64,000 bases of DNA from Alligator mississippiensis (GCF_030867095.1 NC_081824.1:238974719-239038718), one strand, 5' to 3'. Counted from the first letter of the stretch, positions 12,101-23,850 are shown. A program made the numbers and translations. Notes: generated from the letters alone by a model not told the origin.

Positions 12101-12277
12101 CCTGTGGGGTTACAGTGGACAATAAACTGAGTATGTGCCAGCTTTGTGCCCTTGTTGCAAAGAAGGTTAAGGCTGCATTGGCAGCTGTGTTGACAGCAGG
12201 TCAAGGGAAGTGATTATTCCCCTCTCTTCAGCACTGGTGGGGTCACATCTGAAGTATTGTGTTCAGTTTTGGGCTCC
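9116..12277 (+). mobile_element. CR1 LINE, nearly full length but decayed (ORF1 and ORF2)
   Basis: ORF1 remains include an SGNH/GDSL-esterase-like domain: VVAGDSLLQGT near 9365, HVGTND near 9520 and DGIHL near 9774. ORF2 follows with the endonuclease (LYTNAWSLGNKQKEL and ITETWWDS near 10010-10120, YRSPDQEE near 10300, LMGDF near 10380, SSDHE near 10590). The reverse transcriptase follows ([18 protein letters not shown] near 11630, SRGVPQGS, then SADDTK near 11889). The usual Phe or Tyr before ADD is Ser here. Stops at about 10122, 11107 and 11949 and a frame change near 11274 break it. At 12277 the reading CVQFWAP stops where a solo LTR has landed; it resumes at 13246. It is old and inactive. 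Confidence 0.92.
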
Positions 12278-13245
12278 TGTAGCAGGGCACTGTTTGTGCC
12301 TGCCTTTTTAAGACCTGAGCCAAGCAGCCAGCCAGTGCTTGATTGCAGCAGCCATTTTAGATCCCTGGCTGCCTATATAAACAGACCAGTTTCCTGTTGG
12401 CAGGCAAGGCAGCAACATCTCCTGGCTGTAAGGCTTCATGTATTATCCTGGAGGTAAGGGCAGGAGCTGTAGGGCATGGCTTAGAGGCTCCTGGTCCTGG
12501 GCATGACCTAAAATTGCACCCTGCTGAGAGTGGGCGGCCTGGTGGGGCTGTCAATGGCGTGGGAGCCCCCAGAATATGCCAGGCCAGTTACTACCCTGGT
12601 TAAAGGCTGGTCAGGGTGCCTTAACCCCAGCTCCCACAACTGTGTGGGTCACTCACTAGTAGGGCCAGAAGGCAGACCCAGGAGCGAGAGTGGAGCTAGA
12701 GGCTCAGGGGCCTGATGTAGAGTACCCTCAACTGATCAATGCTGGGGTGAGGACCAGAACGCTCAAAAGGGCTAGGGGCCCACTGTGAGGGGTGCCCAGA
12801 GCTGGAGGTCTGGGATTCTGACTGGACTTGAAGGCAAGGCCAGGGCCTGTATGGACAAAGGTCCCGGGGGGACCATGCACGACAGGGGAAATAGTTTCAG
12901 GGAGCTAGGCAGCCCCAAATGAGGGCAGGGTAGGCTGCCTGAGTGGAGGGATCCAGTTGAGGTCTGAACTGGAGGATTCTGGGGCCCAGTGTGGGGCCAG
13001 TGAGATTAACATCAGTGGATGCCATCTGTGAGGCTTGGGGTGCAATGTAGGGGAGGAACGGAGACACAGATATTGCCCCCTGGCATCAGGGCAAGAAATG
13101 GGCAGCCTCCCACCTAATTAAGATAATTAATTAGATAACAATAAGGCGTGGCAGCTGAGAAGGCCGGCAGTTGGCCCAGAACAGGTGGGTGTTACAGGTG
13201 GGACTTACCAAAGTCAAATCGGCCCCAAGAAGGCCTCCTGTTACA
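12278..13245 (+). mobile_element. Solo LTR of an endogenous retrovirus (968 bp)
   Basis: It begins TGTAGCAGGG and ends CCTGTTACA, the TG...CA ends of a retroviral LTR. It is flanked by GCTCC (12273-12277) and GCCCC (13246-13250), a probable 5-bp target duplication with one mismatch. Removing it rejoins the CR1 sequence on either side. A TATATAAA box lies at 12374-12381. No internal viral region is present, so this is a fossil left by LTR-LTR recombination. It belongs to the same broad family as the LTR at 61396-63468, which has the same ends. It is younger than the CR1 it interrupts. Confidence 0.85.
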
Positions 13246-13463
13246 GCCCCCCACTACAGAAAGGATGTGAACAAATTGGAGAGAGTCCAGCAGACAGCAA
13301 CAAAAATGGTGAGAGTGCTGGGGGACACGACTTAGCGTATAATGGGATGGATCACTCAAGATGTGCCCAAATATTCTGTCAAAAGCATCTGCGACTTGAT
13401 ACCACTGGAGTCAGGATACTGTGTTAGATCATCTGACCCAGTATGACAATTATGTTCTTACAT
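13246..13463 (+). mobile_element. CR1 LINE, 3' remainder after the solo LTR
   Basis: It resumes the CR1 reading as HYRKDVNKLERVQQTATKMVR, directly following CVQFWAP at 12277. The 3' UTR follows with GGAGTCAGGATACTG and GACCCAGTATGACAATTATG, a known CR1-type 3' end. A block of about 300 bp of ORF2 is missing between 13320 and the UTR. The copy ends at the hAT insertion at 13464. Confidence 0.82.
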
Positions 13464-13688
13464 CAGAGGTGGCCAACCTGTGTGGCATGCAACAGATCTG
13501 AGAGAGGACAGGAGGCAGCACAGCAGACAGAACAGGAAGCAGAAAACAAAGCAGATTGTTTGGGAAGCAGAAAAGGGCTTGGCAGATATGGCAGAGCATG
13601 GAGCAGGAAAAAGATCAGCACATCTGGCAGGGGAAGGGGATTGGAAGGACAGTAGGGGATGGTGTGGGCTGATTTATGACTCTCACTG
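13464..13688 (+). mobile_element. hAT-type MITE (225 bp) with perfect 8-bp target duplication
   Basis: It starts CAGAGGTGGCCAACCTGTG, a typical hAT terminus, and ends CTCACTG. The 8-mer TCTTACAT is present on both sides (13456-13463 and 13689-13696). The interior is A/G-rich and non-coding. Termini match poorly beyond CAG...CTG, so this is an old, internally deleted copy. Confidence 0.8.
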
Positions 13689-13696
13689 TCTTACAT

Positions 13697-16600
13697 AATG
13701 ATCTTCATTCCCCCCAAAATCACTGGAGATGAACTGTGCTGAATGCAGGGGTGCTGAAGCCTCCCTCCCACCTCTCTGTTCAGTCAGACTTCAGGTGCTG
13801 CCTGTGAGCTGAGCCTAAGCCGTGATAAACCAGCTTTCTACATTCACTGCAAGCCCATGGGTGTGTAAAATTTCTTATGCTGTTTGCAGGATTAACCCTC
13901 CACAAAAACTTACCAAGTAAAGGAAAAGAAAACATCATCCTAACATTTTTAAAGTATGTAATCCTGTACCTAATTTCCCTTTCTATCTGATTCTCCATTG
14001 TGGCTGATGGAGGCGTGGGGGCAAATTTCACTCATGCAAACACAAAACACCTTTCATTTCTTGTCTGTTGCTCATAATCCTTACCTATTGTCTTGTTTAT
14101 TTCCCCCTTTGTCTATTTATGTGGCCTTTCTGGGTCTTAACCTTTATTATTTTGTCTAGGCTGGCTGGAGCTATGTTCAGTTTGCAATGGCTGTTGGATC
14201 AGCGCTGCACAAGTATTTAAAATTTGCCTCCTTTTTTCTTTTTGGCAATCACTATTAAATCTTGTAACCCTAGTTGCAATTTTAGAAAAGATGCAAGCCT
14301 TCCCCCACCCCTCTCTGTTTTCTCCCTCAGTGCCTGGTTGGGGTAGATGCTCTTGTGGGCCCTGCCAGCCTGACTTCTCTGTGTCAGTCAGGTTCAAGGC
14401 CTCTGTTCTCCAAACCACCTCTGCTGGTCGTTGAATCGGGGCTCTTGACACTTTGACAATGATGTCTGCAGCTGCAGGATTGCGGGGAGGGATTTCCTTT
14501 TTGTTTAACCTTTGCCTGCCTGAAAGGTGTCTTTTTCAGAAAATAGCCGCTGCAACCTGAAACCAAATTGCAGAGGGGGCTCAGCCAGGGCTCGCACGTC
14601 TCCCACCTGTGGGGCAGCCCCCAGCATTTGGAGTCACTTCCTCTCATGGGAGGGAATCAGGAAGGTGCTGGCACTGCCCTGGGACATCCTTGAGGGCAAC
14701 TGGGCAAGTGGCAACTAATGGCAGCCACCTATGTGGCCAGCTGTGGCCGGGGGGACGGCTCCCTCCTGCTCCCCTGCCCTGCCCTGCCCTGGCCGCCCCA
14801 GCACTGCAGGCCGGTGCCTGGGCTGAGGCAGGGTCCAGCGGGGCAGTGGCAAGGGCCCTGGTGTAGGAAGACAAAGGGCCAGAGAAGAGAGGGCACAGCT
14901 CCATCCCCCGTGCTTGGGCCACCCTGTGGGGTGCTGCTTTCTAGTGGTCGCACATCTGAGAAGGACAGAGCCGGCAACACTCCTGGCTGAGGTCTCCACA
15001 GCTCCTTTTGAACATGTTTGGGCTTTAAGAGGACACAGGTGGGCAGTCTGAGCCGGGATGAAATTGCTGCCTGGGCCAGGAGATCTCTGGCAGGCAGAAG
15101 ATGGCCCTGAAGTGGGGCAATGGGGAGCACTCCTCCTCTGCCCCCTCTCTCAGCCTCACCCAGGGGCAGCTTTCTTGGCTCTGATTAGGGAGGAGAGTTT
15201 ACGCTACCCACGTAGTGTACAGTTTCATGGTGGTAGGTGATTGCAGAGACATCCTTTCTCTAAAATACTCACTGATGGCTGGAGTTAAAGTGGCTTTTAA
15301 AAAGTACTTTGTCTTCAAGGGGGAACCCCACTTCCCTCTCCCCCCCCCCATTCTCTCTCTTTCCTTTGTTCAGATATCAGTTTTGAGGTCACCCATAAAG
15401 TCTTCCCAAGTAAGCCAGTTTTTTTAATGCTAAACAAAACGAAGCTCCACCTCCCCTCACTTATTTTTTTCTAACTTTCTAGGCTGTCTTTATCCATCAT
15501 AAAGAAGCAAAAAGAGCCAATCTCCTTTTCCATTGGTGGTCTTCAGTAATGAATATAAAGTGCCTTGATGTAAGGTACTATACAGAGTCAATGCAATCAC
15601 AGTGTAACTCTCAAGTTTCAGTGTCAGCATCCCATTAAAAATTCACCTTTTACTTGCTTCTGTTCCTCCCTCCCTCCTTCTCTGGCCCTGGTAACTTGCT
15701 AACTGGAGCCTGCAAAGGGAAAGACAGCTCTCTGGTATCATGGGTTCCAATGCATCTGTAGGTGTATGTCTGGTGCCAAAGAGCCATTTGGCATTTAAAT
15801 ATATCATAGGAAACTGATAGCAGGATGAAAACCTAGCTTAACAAACCAGTGAGCTTCTCAATTCACACCTGTGTACTAATCAACTACCTTGTTGCATGCT
15901 TGGTGTCTGGTAAGAACAGTGCTTCTTAACTACTAGAAAGATTTAATAATATTGATTGTCAGTAGCCTTGAACCTTGTATAGTTGTTAACACATACAAAA
16001 AAGGGGCCATAAAATGTCACCAAACCAGAATGGTATCGTGTTACAACTTGACGCTTTGCACAGATGCAGGTGACAAGGGCAAGGGGATTCTAGCCACTTT
16101 TGTTTAAAGTCCCAGGCTCTTCCTCTTTCCCATATTTCTGTCCATCACCCCTGCTGGGATGATAACAGGAAAATGGAAAGGCAAGGACATCTTTAGAACG
16201 ACATGTTTCTGTCTTCTTCCCTCCAAAATTACTTCATTGACTGAACTTATCTTTAATATCCAGATATCTTTGTGATGGATCTTTTATATATATTTGAATA
16301 GATGTTTCAGGGCCAAAAGAACAATTATTTAGCTTGATTTCTGGCTAAGGAGGCTGTACATTTTCACCTTGTGCTTTTTGCATCAAGCTTGTGACTTCTG
16401 GTTGAGCTTGTGCTTTATTGATGCATCCAAGCTTGATTTAAAGTTTGCAAGCAAGGGAGTTAATAATTACTTTTTGGGCCCTATCAGTTAGTCATTTAGT
16501 ATATTACACTGGCTGTGTAGCAAGCTGTAGAGATTGTGTAAATATGCAGTAGTAAGTCAAATGCAGAAGTCTCAGCTGAGCCCCAGGAGAGCGAGAGAGC

Positions 16601-16967
16601 AGGTCTGGGAGAAGAGACAGCACCCAAGTGTGGGTACAGATGGAGGGATGGTGAATTCCACTGCTCACTTCAAGAGCCCCTTTGTGGGAGAGCTTCCCCT
16701 ATTTAGAAGAAATGGGGTTTGTCTTCTTTCATGGGGAATGCCTCCTGTTTCTGTCAGGAGGCTGATGGATCTTTTAGCTTGTCATTTCTACACCTGGTTC
16801 TGACATAAGGAAAGGGGATGCTGCCCTCACAGACCCCTCACCCACCTGCTGTCAGGAGGAAGAGTGGGGAGGTATGATAATCCTCATCACCCTTCCTCTC
16901 CATTTCTGCCACCTTCATTTCTATCTGGAATAAGAGGCCGTGTTCTGCTTTATACAGACATTTTTGT
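13697..16967. other. Unassigned intergenic stretch
   Basis: No gene, tRNA or clear transposon was recognised. A GC-rich patch at about 14730-14990 contains a short GCCCTG tandem run (about 14770-14800). The rest is AT-rich and ordinary. The longest frames (about 130 codons, minus strand near 14730-15130) lie in the GC-rich patch, carry no motif and overlap frames on the other strand. Confidence 0.5.
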
Positions 16968-17220
16968 CATAGGCAATGCGTAGGGAGTCAATGGAGGGGC
17001 ATGTGTCCCCCCCCGAGATTGGCTGCTGCTGGCTTCTGTGGGCAGTCACCATTTGCACCCCTCATCCCCGCTGCCAATGCGGCTGGTGGAGTTTGCAGGT
17101 AGTCCTCACTCACCACTTGCCACCCGCTCCCCCACTGCTGACACCGCTGCCAGTGGCTGCAAGCAGTCCCTGCTTGCTGTCACAGTGTCTCCCCAGTCTT
17201 GGGATGCATTAATTGTTCAT
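16968..17220 (+). mobile_element. Unidentified CATTGGC-type element, copy 2 (253 bp)
   Basis: It starts CATAGGCAATGCGTAGGG and ends ...CCCCAGTCTTGGGATGC...GTTCAT, the same ends as copy 1. The flanks CATTTTTGT (16959-16967) and GCGTTTTGT (17221-17229) agree at six of nine positions, ending in TTTTGT. Like the others it carries a GAGATTGGC motif about 50 bp from the start. Confidence 0.55.
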
Positions 17221-17289
17221 GCGTTTTGTATCAGAAGGGTGAGGGAAATGGCTTCACCACACCTTGTGTCTGCTCCCCCTCAGTTTCTG

Positions 17290-18940
17290 ACAGGAAGAAT
17301 CACAGAATCATAACAAAGTAGACTGGAGGGGACCTCAGGAGGTCATCGAGTCCAGCCTCTGGCTTGAGACAGGATCATTCCTCTCCAAACCATCCCATAC
17401 AAATCCTTGCATAACCTATTACTAAATCTATACAGGCAACCCTGTCACATAGCCACAAATCATAGTACCTTGACCTGCCACAGGTTAAGCAGGGGGACAG
17501 CAGTGGCCAGTGTCATGCTGCTATGAGGTTTGTTAAACTATGCTTGAGACATCCAAGTGGGCCACGCCTCCCACTACAGCAGAAGGCAAAACTCCCGACA
17601 ATCTGTACCAATCTGACCATGGTGTAAAATTCCTTTCTGATACCAAATATGGCAACTGGTTTGACCCTGAGCAGAGGGGCAAGGCCCTCTAGCCAAGAAC
17701 CTCTAGATTTTAGCCCCAGCAGAAGCATTGGCACACCCCACTCAAAATCCCAAGCCTTGGCTGCAGTCAACACCCAATGCTTCTGAGGAAGGCAAAAACT
17801 CCCCCTCCCCCCCAACCCCTAATATGTAGCCAAAGAAGGGGGAAAAAATCCTTCCCATCCTCATGAGGCAACCAGCAAAGCTCAGGAGTATGAGAAACAC
17901 CCATAGTAGAGCATAGGTATTATTGCTAGATCATCCCTGACCAATGCTTGTCTACCCTGTTCTCGAGCACTCTAACAATGCAGATTCCACAGCTTCCTTA
18001 GGCAGTCTATTCCACTGCCTCATTGTTTGTAACAGTGAAGAAGCTTTTCATGATATTCCATCTAAACCTACTTTGCTGCAACTTCAAGCCATTGGTGTAT
18101 ATCCTGCTCTCTGCAGCAAGAGACAGTGCTCTTTTTCTCCTTTATAGCAGCCCTTCATGTATTTGAAGGTGACTATCATGTCCCCCTATAAATGCCTTTT
18201 TTCCGAGCTGAACTTGCTTATTTCCTTCAACCACTCCATCTATGGCTCACCTTCCAAGTCCTTTATTATTTTTGTTTCCTGCTTCTGGACCCTGTCTGAT
18301 TTCATATCATTTTTTAAATGTGGAGCCCAAAACTGCACACAGTACACTAGAGAAGGCCTAACCAGTGCCACATAAAAAGGCACTATCATCTCTTGTGTTT
18401 TGCACCAAATGCTTCTACTGATGCAGTGCAAATGCACATTTGCCTTTTGTGCAGCTGTGTCATTGCAGGCTCATACTGAGTCTCTGAACCACCAAGACTC
18501 CCAGATCTTTCTCCATAGTGCTGACATCCAACCAGGTGTTACACACTTTGTGTCTATACTTTTGATTATTCTTCCTGAGTTATAGCATGTTGCGTTTGTC
18601 AGCATTGAACTTCACCCTGTTAGCTCCAGCCCAGCTTTCCCATCTGTCAAGATCATTCTGAATTGTGCTCCCATCCTTATACTTGGCTTTATTATTCTCC
18701 CCTCAGGTATCTAGAAAGTGAAAGTCTCCCATCAGTGTCTTCTCATAACTTTTGGATAACCTTGTCACCTTCTGGAAGAGTGCATCATTGACCTCTTCTT
18801 CCTGCCTTGGTGATCTGTAGTAAATCCACATCATTATATTGGTGATGTATCTTTCACCTTTTATATTTACCCAAATACATTCTGATCCACTACCTTCCTC
18901 CTGAACCAGGGATCAAGTGTACTTATTTTCAACATACAGG
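17290..18940 (-). mobile_element. CR1 LINE, old and internally deleted
   Basis: The reverse strand begins at the 3' end with AGAATCACAGAATCATA and GGACCTCAGGAGGTCAT, the classic CR1 terminus. Moving up, minus-strand frames give [22 protein letters not shown] (near 18300) and then endonuclease-like IYYRSPRQEE near 18800. The endonuclease and distal RT are joined with most of the RT core missing. Many stops and shifts make it clearly inactive. The 3' UTR is shared with the CR1 at 58116-60240. Its upstream end is disturbed by the rearrangement at 18857-19392. Confidence 0.8.
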
Positions 18941-19027
18941 GCAGTGTGTTAAAAGTAAGTATACTTGCTCCCTGGTTCAGGAAGAAAAAGGTAGTGGATC
19001 TGAATGTATTTGGGTAAAGATAAAAGG
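18857..19027. repeat. Inverted repeat formed by a flipped piece of CR1
   Basis: The arm 18857-18934 (CCTTTTATATTTACCC...CCTGAACCAGGGATCAAGTG) is repeated in reverse complement at 18947-19027. The loop is about 12 bp and identity is high (about nine in ten by eye). The left arm is native minus-strand CR1; the right arm is the same CR1 segment in the opposite orientation. Confidence 0.82.
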
Positions 19028-19201
19028 CATTGGCAATGCGTAGGGGGTGGTGTGGCCACCTGTGGAAGCTCCCCACTCAGCCTGCCATGGCTGCCTGTGG
19101 GAGCTCCCTGCTTGCCACTGCCATGCCCCTGCTGACACCACCACCCCCTCCTGCTGGTGGTTACCGTGCCTGCCCAGCCTCTGGGGGCACATGTAGTTCA
19201 T
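19028..19201 (+). mobile_element. Unidentified CATTGGC-type element, copy 3 (174 bp)
   Basis: It starts CATTGGCAATGCGTAGGGGG and ends ...CCAGCCTCTGGGGGCACATGTAGTTCAT. The flanks GATAAAAGG (19019-19027) and GGTGAAAGG (19202-19210) match at seven of nine bases. Removing the element rejoins a flipped CR1 segment, so this copy inserted after that flip. Confidence 0.65.
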
Positions 19202-19212
19202 GGTGAAAGGTG

Positions 19213-19392
19213 AAATATGAAATGTACCCGAAACACACATGCACAAGCAAGGGAATAAGGTAAGTATACATCAACACATTTTCTCTCAACCCCATCCTTC
19301 CAAAACAAAGTGTAGCCATCTGCGTTGATGTATGCTTACTTTGTTCCTCTCCTTGAGCCTGTTCCTGTGTGTTTTGGATACATTTCATATTT
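19213..19392. repeat. Second inverted repeat next to copy 3
   Basis: The arm 19213-19274 (AAATATGAAATGTACCC...GTATACATCAAC) is mirrored by 19324-19392 (GTTGATGTATGC...GGATACATTTCATATTT). The loop of about 50 bp reads ATTTTCTCTCAACCCCATCC and resembles CR1 sequence at about 59790-59840. The two inverted repeats flank element copy 3. Confidence 0.75.
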
Positions 19393-19458
19393 AATTCTCA
19401 TCTTGTACTGCATATATACTATCATATTTACTCAAATATAAGATGACCCTAATTATAA

Positions 19459-19556
19459 GACAACCCCCCCAATAATTAGACTCTGTATATGGAAAATTTA
19501 TAAATTTGATGGAATATTCCAGGTATAGAATCTAATTATTGGAGGTTTGTCTTGAA
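19459..19556. mobile_element. Palindromic hairpin MITE core
   Basis: AAGACAACCCCCCCAATAAT with TAGACTCTGTATATGG is mirrored by CCAGGTATAGAATCTAATTA with TTGGAGGTTTGTCTT, giving arms of about 45 bp and a tiny loop. Just before it TTTACTCAAATATAAGATGA suggests a DNA-transposon end. Similar words occur at 24205-24240 and 58081-58110. Confidence 0.6.
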
Positions 19557-20344
19557 TTTGTCAACCTCCCACTGCTACAGCCGGGAAAATAAATCTGGGG
19601 GTCAGATAGCCCCTTTGCCCTCTCTCCCCAACTTCTCCCTGCAGCTTCTCCATTCCTTACTGTCAGACCCTGGCTTCCTTGAGAACATGGAAATAAGGAA
19701 CAGATTTGAAAAAACTGATCTAGAAATGAACATAGCTATAGCAATTTGCATATAGTACTCATATACTTCGTTCTTCCAGAAATTATGCCTTTTACCTTTT
19801 TGAAATGGGTGCAAGTTTTAGTACATATACTCCATAAACACACTTTTTAAAGTAGCACTTTGGCATCTTCTTATATATAGTACAAGCTATGCACAATAGT
19901 AGTCTAAAAACAAAAGGCTCAGGATTTGTCACAGCCCCTGTAGAGTCAACAGCATTTCAAGCCATGGTGACCCCATGTCTGAGCGCTGTCAGTATGTGTG
20001 TGTACTCCTGATATCTCCCACAAAGAATCCACATACTAATTAGTCCCCCAGGCATGACTGGAACTAGGTGTTCTTGTCACGAGTCTTGGGATCCTCCAAA
20101 AATGTATTTGTAGATGAGGTGCAGGGCAACCTGGTCTTGCTTCACCTCATGGAGATGCACTAATCATATGCAACAGGCGGAGAGAGAGGCTAACAGAAGG
20201 ATTCTGGGTGAACTGTCTGGGTGAACTGTTTACCCCATTTAGTCTAGCAAACAACATTTCTAAGGCTGGTGAAAAACCAGGAATGATTGAAAATGGGAAA
20301 GAAAGACATAGCTCAGCTGTGGAGTGAAGTGGAAGTCCAAATTC

Positions 20345-20384
<40 letters not shown>

Positions 20385-21179
20385 GTGTAGTGGCTCACCA
20401 GGAACGGAAAGAGAGTGGGCGTGGAGGGGGACTGCACTCAAGGAGTACTACCATTTCTCTTATTTAGTTGGGCTGTACTAATTTATCTTTGTGGTGGGGT
20501 CCCATTAGTGGCATAGCTTCTTGTCCATCCCTTGGCTAAGATCAAGTGTAGTGTGGCTGGATGCAGACCTGGTCTACTGCTTGGATTGATACTAGGAGGT
20601 TAGTAATGGCAGTATCAGGATGGAGAAAGAGGAGAAGTTCTTGGAGCCCGAAACAGCGTTGGCAGCAGTTTTGGGGAGAAGACTGACAGGTATGGGAGGG
20701 AAAGTGGACCAGGAGAAGCAAATTGGAGAGCAGAAGTAAAGATTGAGAGTCTGATGGAGGATGCACAAAGGTGAGGAAGAAGGAATGAAAGAAGGTAGGA
20801 AAGTGGTGTGGTGGGATTGGTAGTTTTGGACAAGGCTTTATTGAAGAAAGCAATGAAGGAAGAGTTCAGTCAGCAACAAGAACAGAAAAAGAGGAGGAGT
20901 GTAGGTCAGGAGGGTGAAATGAGGACTGAAACTGTGGTTCAAGGGAAGAAGATGAGTAGTAAGAGGAATAAGTCAGACCCACAAAGGGAAAGAAATGGGA
21001 GGAAGTGAGAGATGGAGCAACAGGTCATCTACAGCTGAGAATAAGAACAGTAGTAACAGTGGAAGGAGAACAGAGAAGTCGGATGATGAACAGATATGAA
21101 TTTATAGAGAAAAGATTATTTGAAGTTTTGGATGTTAAATAAGAACATTTGAATAGCCTTGTCACCTTTCTTAACCAGA
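19557..21179. other. Unassigned stretch with (TA)n microsatellite
   Basis: The only clear structure is a pure TA run at about 20347-20381. From about 20590 the plus strand becomes purine-rich and Lys/Glu-coding in short frames. It may be the decayed upstream part of the Tx1-like LINE that follows, but no diagnostic motif is visible. Confidence 0.45.
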
Positions 21180-21458
21180 AGTCTTGGGAAATTTGTATTG
21201 GAGCCAAGAAGGTAATGAGGATTTTTCAAAAATGTATGCAGCAGTAGGTGAAAAAGAACTTAAAGGGATAAGTTCTATTGTGGAAGACAAGACAGGAGAG
21301 AGGGCAGTAATTATTCAAATGTACATGGACATACTTGAGATGGGTGTGGTAGAAAAATGGTTTGAGAATTATGTACAAAAAATTATGTATGTTAAGAAGA
21401 TACATGGTAAATGCAGTATATGGACAGGATCTGACACTGGAGTCAGAAGCGGACTGGC
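21180..21458 (+). mobile_element. Tx1-like LINE, RT fragment 5' of a nested CR1
   Basis: The frame LYWSQEGNEDFSK...KWFENYVQKIMY...GVRSG resembles the RT approach to the GVRQGCPLSP motif in the Tx1/L1 group of LINEs. It is cut off exactly where CR1 sequence starts. The remainder of the Tx1-like element continues at 22372. The fragment is old and degenerate, and the family call rests on context with the downstream half. Confidence 0.5.
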
Positions 21459-22371
21459 CAAGTTTGCCGATGACACCAAACTTTGGGGCAAAGCATCCAC
21501 GCCAGAAGACAGGCGGGTGATCCAGGCTGACCTGGACAGGCTCAGCAAGTGGGCGGACGAGAATCTGATGGTGTTCAACGCTGATAAATGCAAGGTTCTT
21601 CACCTTGGGAAGAAAAACCCACAGCATCCTTATAGGCTCAGCAGTGCTATGTTGGCTAGCACTATGCAAGAAAGAGACTTGGGGGTCATCATTGACCACA
21701 AGATGAACATGAGCCTGCAGTGCGATGCTGTGGCTAGTAAAGCGACCAAAATGCTGGCTTGCATCCATAGATGCTTCTCAAGCAAATCCCGGGACGTCAT
21801 TCTCCCCTTGTACTTGGCCTTAGTGAGGCTGCAGCTGGAGTACTGCATCCAGTTTTGGGCTCCACAATTCAAAAAGGATGTGGAGAAGCTTGAGAGAGTC
21901 CAGAGAAGAGCCACGCGCATGATCAGAGGTCAGGGAAGCAGACCCTACGATGACAGGCTGAGAGCCCTGGGGCTCTTTAGCCTGGAAAAGCGCAGGCTCA
22001 GGGGTGATCTGATGGCCACCTATAAGTTTATCAGGGGTGACCACCAGTATCTGGGGGAACGTTTGTTCACCAGAGCGCCCCAAGGGATGACAACTAGGTC
22101 GAATGGTCATAAACTACTACAAGACTGTTTCAGGCTGGACATAAGGAAGAATTTCTTTACTGTCCGAGCCCCCAAGGTCTGGAGCAGCCTGCCACCGGAG
22201 GTGGTTCAAGCGCCTACATTGAACACCTTCAAGAGCAAACTGGATGCTTATCTTGCTGGGATCCTATGACCCCAGCTGACTTCCTGCCCTTTGGGCGGGG
22301 GGCTGGACTCGATGATCTTCCAAGGTCCCTTCCAGCCCTAATGTCTATGAAATCTATGAAATCATGAACAT
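21459..22371 (+). mobile_element. CR1 LINE 3' half nested in a Tx1-like LINE
   Basis: The frame starts at GLAKFADDTKLWG, which carries the RT catalytic FADD. It runs without a stop through RLSKWADENLMVFNADKCK, FWAPQFKKDVEKLERVQRRATRM, FSLEKRRLRGDLMATYKF and SNGHKL to a natural stop at 22269. The 3' UTR ends GTCTATGAAATCTATGAAAT at about 22365. It is 5'-truncated, and open over about 270 codons, so fairly young. It is a different subfamily from the copies at 305 and 26284. The flanking LINE resumes on both sides. Confidence 0.9.
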
Positions 22372-23850
22372 AGTAGCTTAGGGCAACATATCAATTTAGA
22401 GGATATTGAAGCATATTGAGGACTATTGTGAAGCATCAGGGGCGAAATTAAATAAGATGAAAAATATGTTGATGATTGTGGGGAATTTGGAGAATTTACA
22501 AAAGTTTGGGCTGTGGGTGGTAGAGAGTGTAATCAAGATCTTGGGAATTCCAGTGGATGCCAAAGGGGAAGGAACAAAATCCTGTAGGAGGAGAAATTAG
22601 AAATAAGAGCGAGGCAGATCTTGGGATTGTGGAGCTGTAGAATGTTATCTTTCAAGGATTAAAGTGGCTGCAGTGAAAATAGTACTCTTGTAGATCATCT
22701 TTTACACAGGAGTGGTGTATCCACCATCATGGTGACAGATAAGGAGGATACAGAGGCAGATGTGCATTTTTGGGAAGGGAAGTGAAAGAGAAAGGGTAGC
22801 CAGAATGGAGCCATACAAAGCCAGGAAATTAGGAGGTTGGATAATGCCAGATTTGGAAAGCTTTTGTGTATACTTAATTTATAAGTATGTTCTGTAAAGA
22901 GACAAAGGAGAGGGTGGGAAAGACTGCATGTTTCTGTTGTTACCTGGCGGGAAGAACATTAAGAAGATGGCGCGTGTATGGGGGAGATTGGAAAACGTTG
23001 TGGGCGTGGCAGCCACCAGCCCACTATGCAAAGATGGAGAGCTCTGTAAAGGTAAACAAACTTGAGGGAGTGGGATTAGAGTACTTGAAAGACAGTAAGA
23101 AGGTGATTAATATGATAAGAAAGAAAGACACAGTACAATAGTTGGGGATCTGATGGAAAGATGGGTGGCAAATGTGTGGAAAGAAGTGACAGATAATAGA
23201 GTGAAAGGAGAACATATGGATATTATATGGATGATGATATGGAATATTCTTCCTGTGAGGGGCTATCAGTATAAATGGGATTTGATAAGATCAGCGGTGT
23301 GCCTGTGAGAGTTATGGGGGCTGAAGAATCTGTACCACATGTATTTTGGGACTGCCCTTTTGTGCAAAGGGTATGGGAGGAGTTGTGTCGATTTTTGAGG
23401 GCAATCATTAAGAACTGTGATATAACATATGAAATGGTGCTGTATGGGTTAATACCCAAAGGGCTGAAGACACAGAGACTGAGCACTGTACTACTTTGTG
23501 CAACAGTAGTGGTATGGAATGTGAGAAACCTGTCATTGGTCAAGGGACTGGCTTTCACCAGAAGAGAGTGTTTTGAGTTGGCAATATACAAATTGAAATA
23601 TTATGTGGATCAAGATGCAGACAAGATGGGGAAGGAGAAGGCAGAAAAGAGATACAGGAAAGAAGCATGGTGGTATTTCTTCCAAAAGGAGAAAGGGACA
23701 GAGTGAATCCTGGGTTGGGGAGTTTCATGAGAGGTTAGTGTGTTAATGGTGAAATGGGGTGTTTAATAAGAACAAGGTATTGTTGTACGTGGAGGTTGCC
23801 AAGTTTTGCGTTGATGTAGTTTCTTCTAGTTTTGTAATAAAAATAGGTTC
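22372..23850 (+). mobile_element. Tx1-like LINE, distal RT and C-terminal part
   Basis: It resumes with IEDYCEASGAKLNKMKN (the RT block after the YADD motif) and SVIKILGIPVDAKG. WGKGSERERVARM-like sequence near 22775 follows, as in Tx1 ORF2. The end carries a C-terminal block, AEESVPHVFWDCPFVQRVWEE (23320-23380), and a Lys-rich tail ending at 23706. About 60 codons that should include the catalytic YADD are missing between 21458 and 22400. An A-rich end, GTAATAAAAATAGG, lies near 23835. It is old and inactive. Confidence 0.65.
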
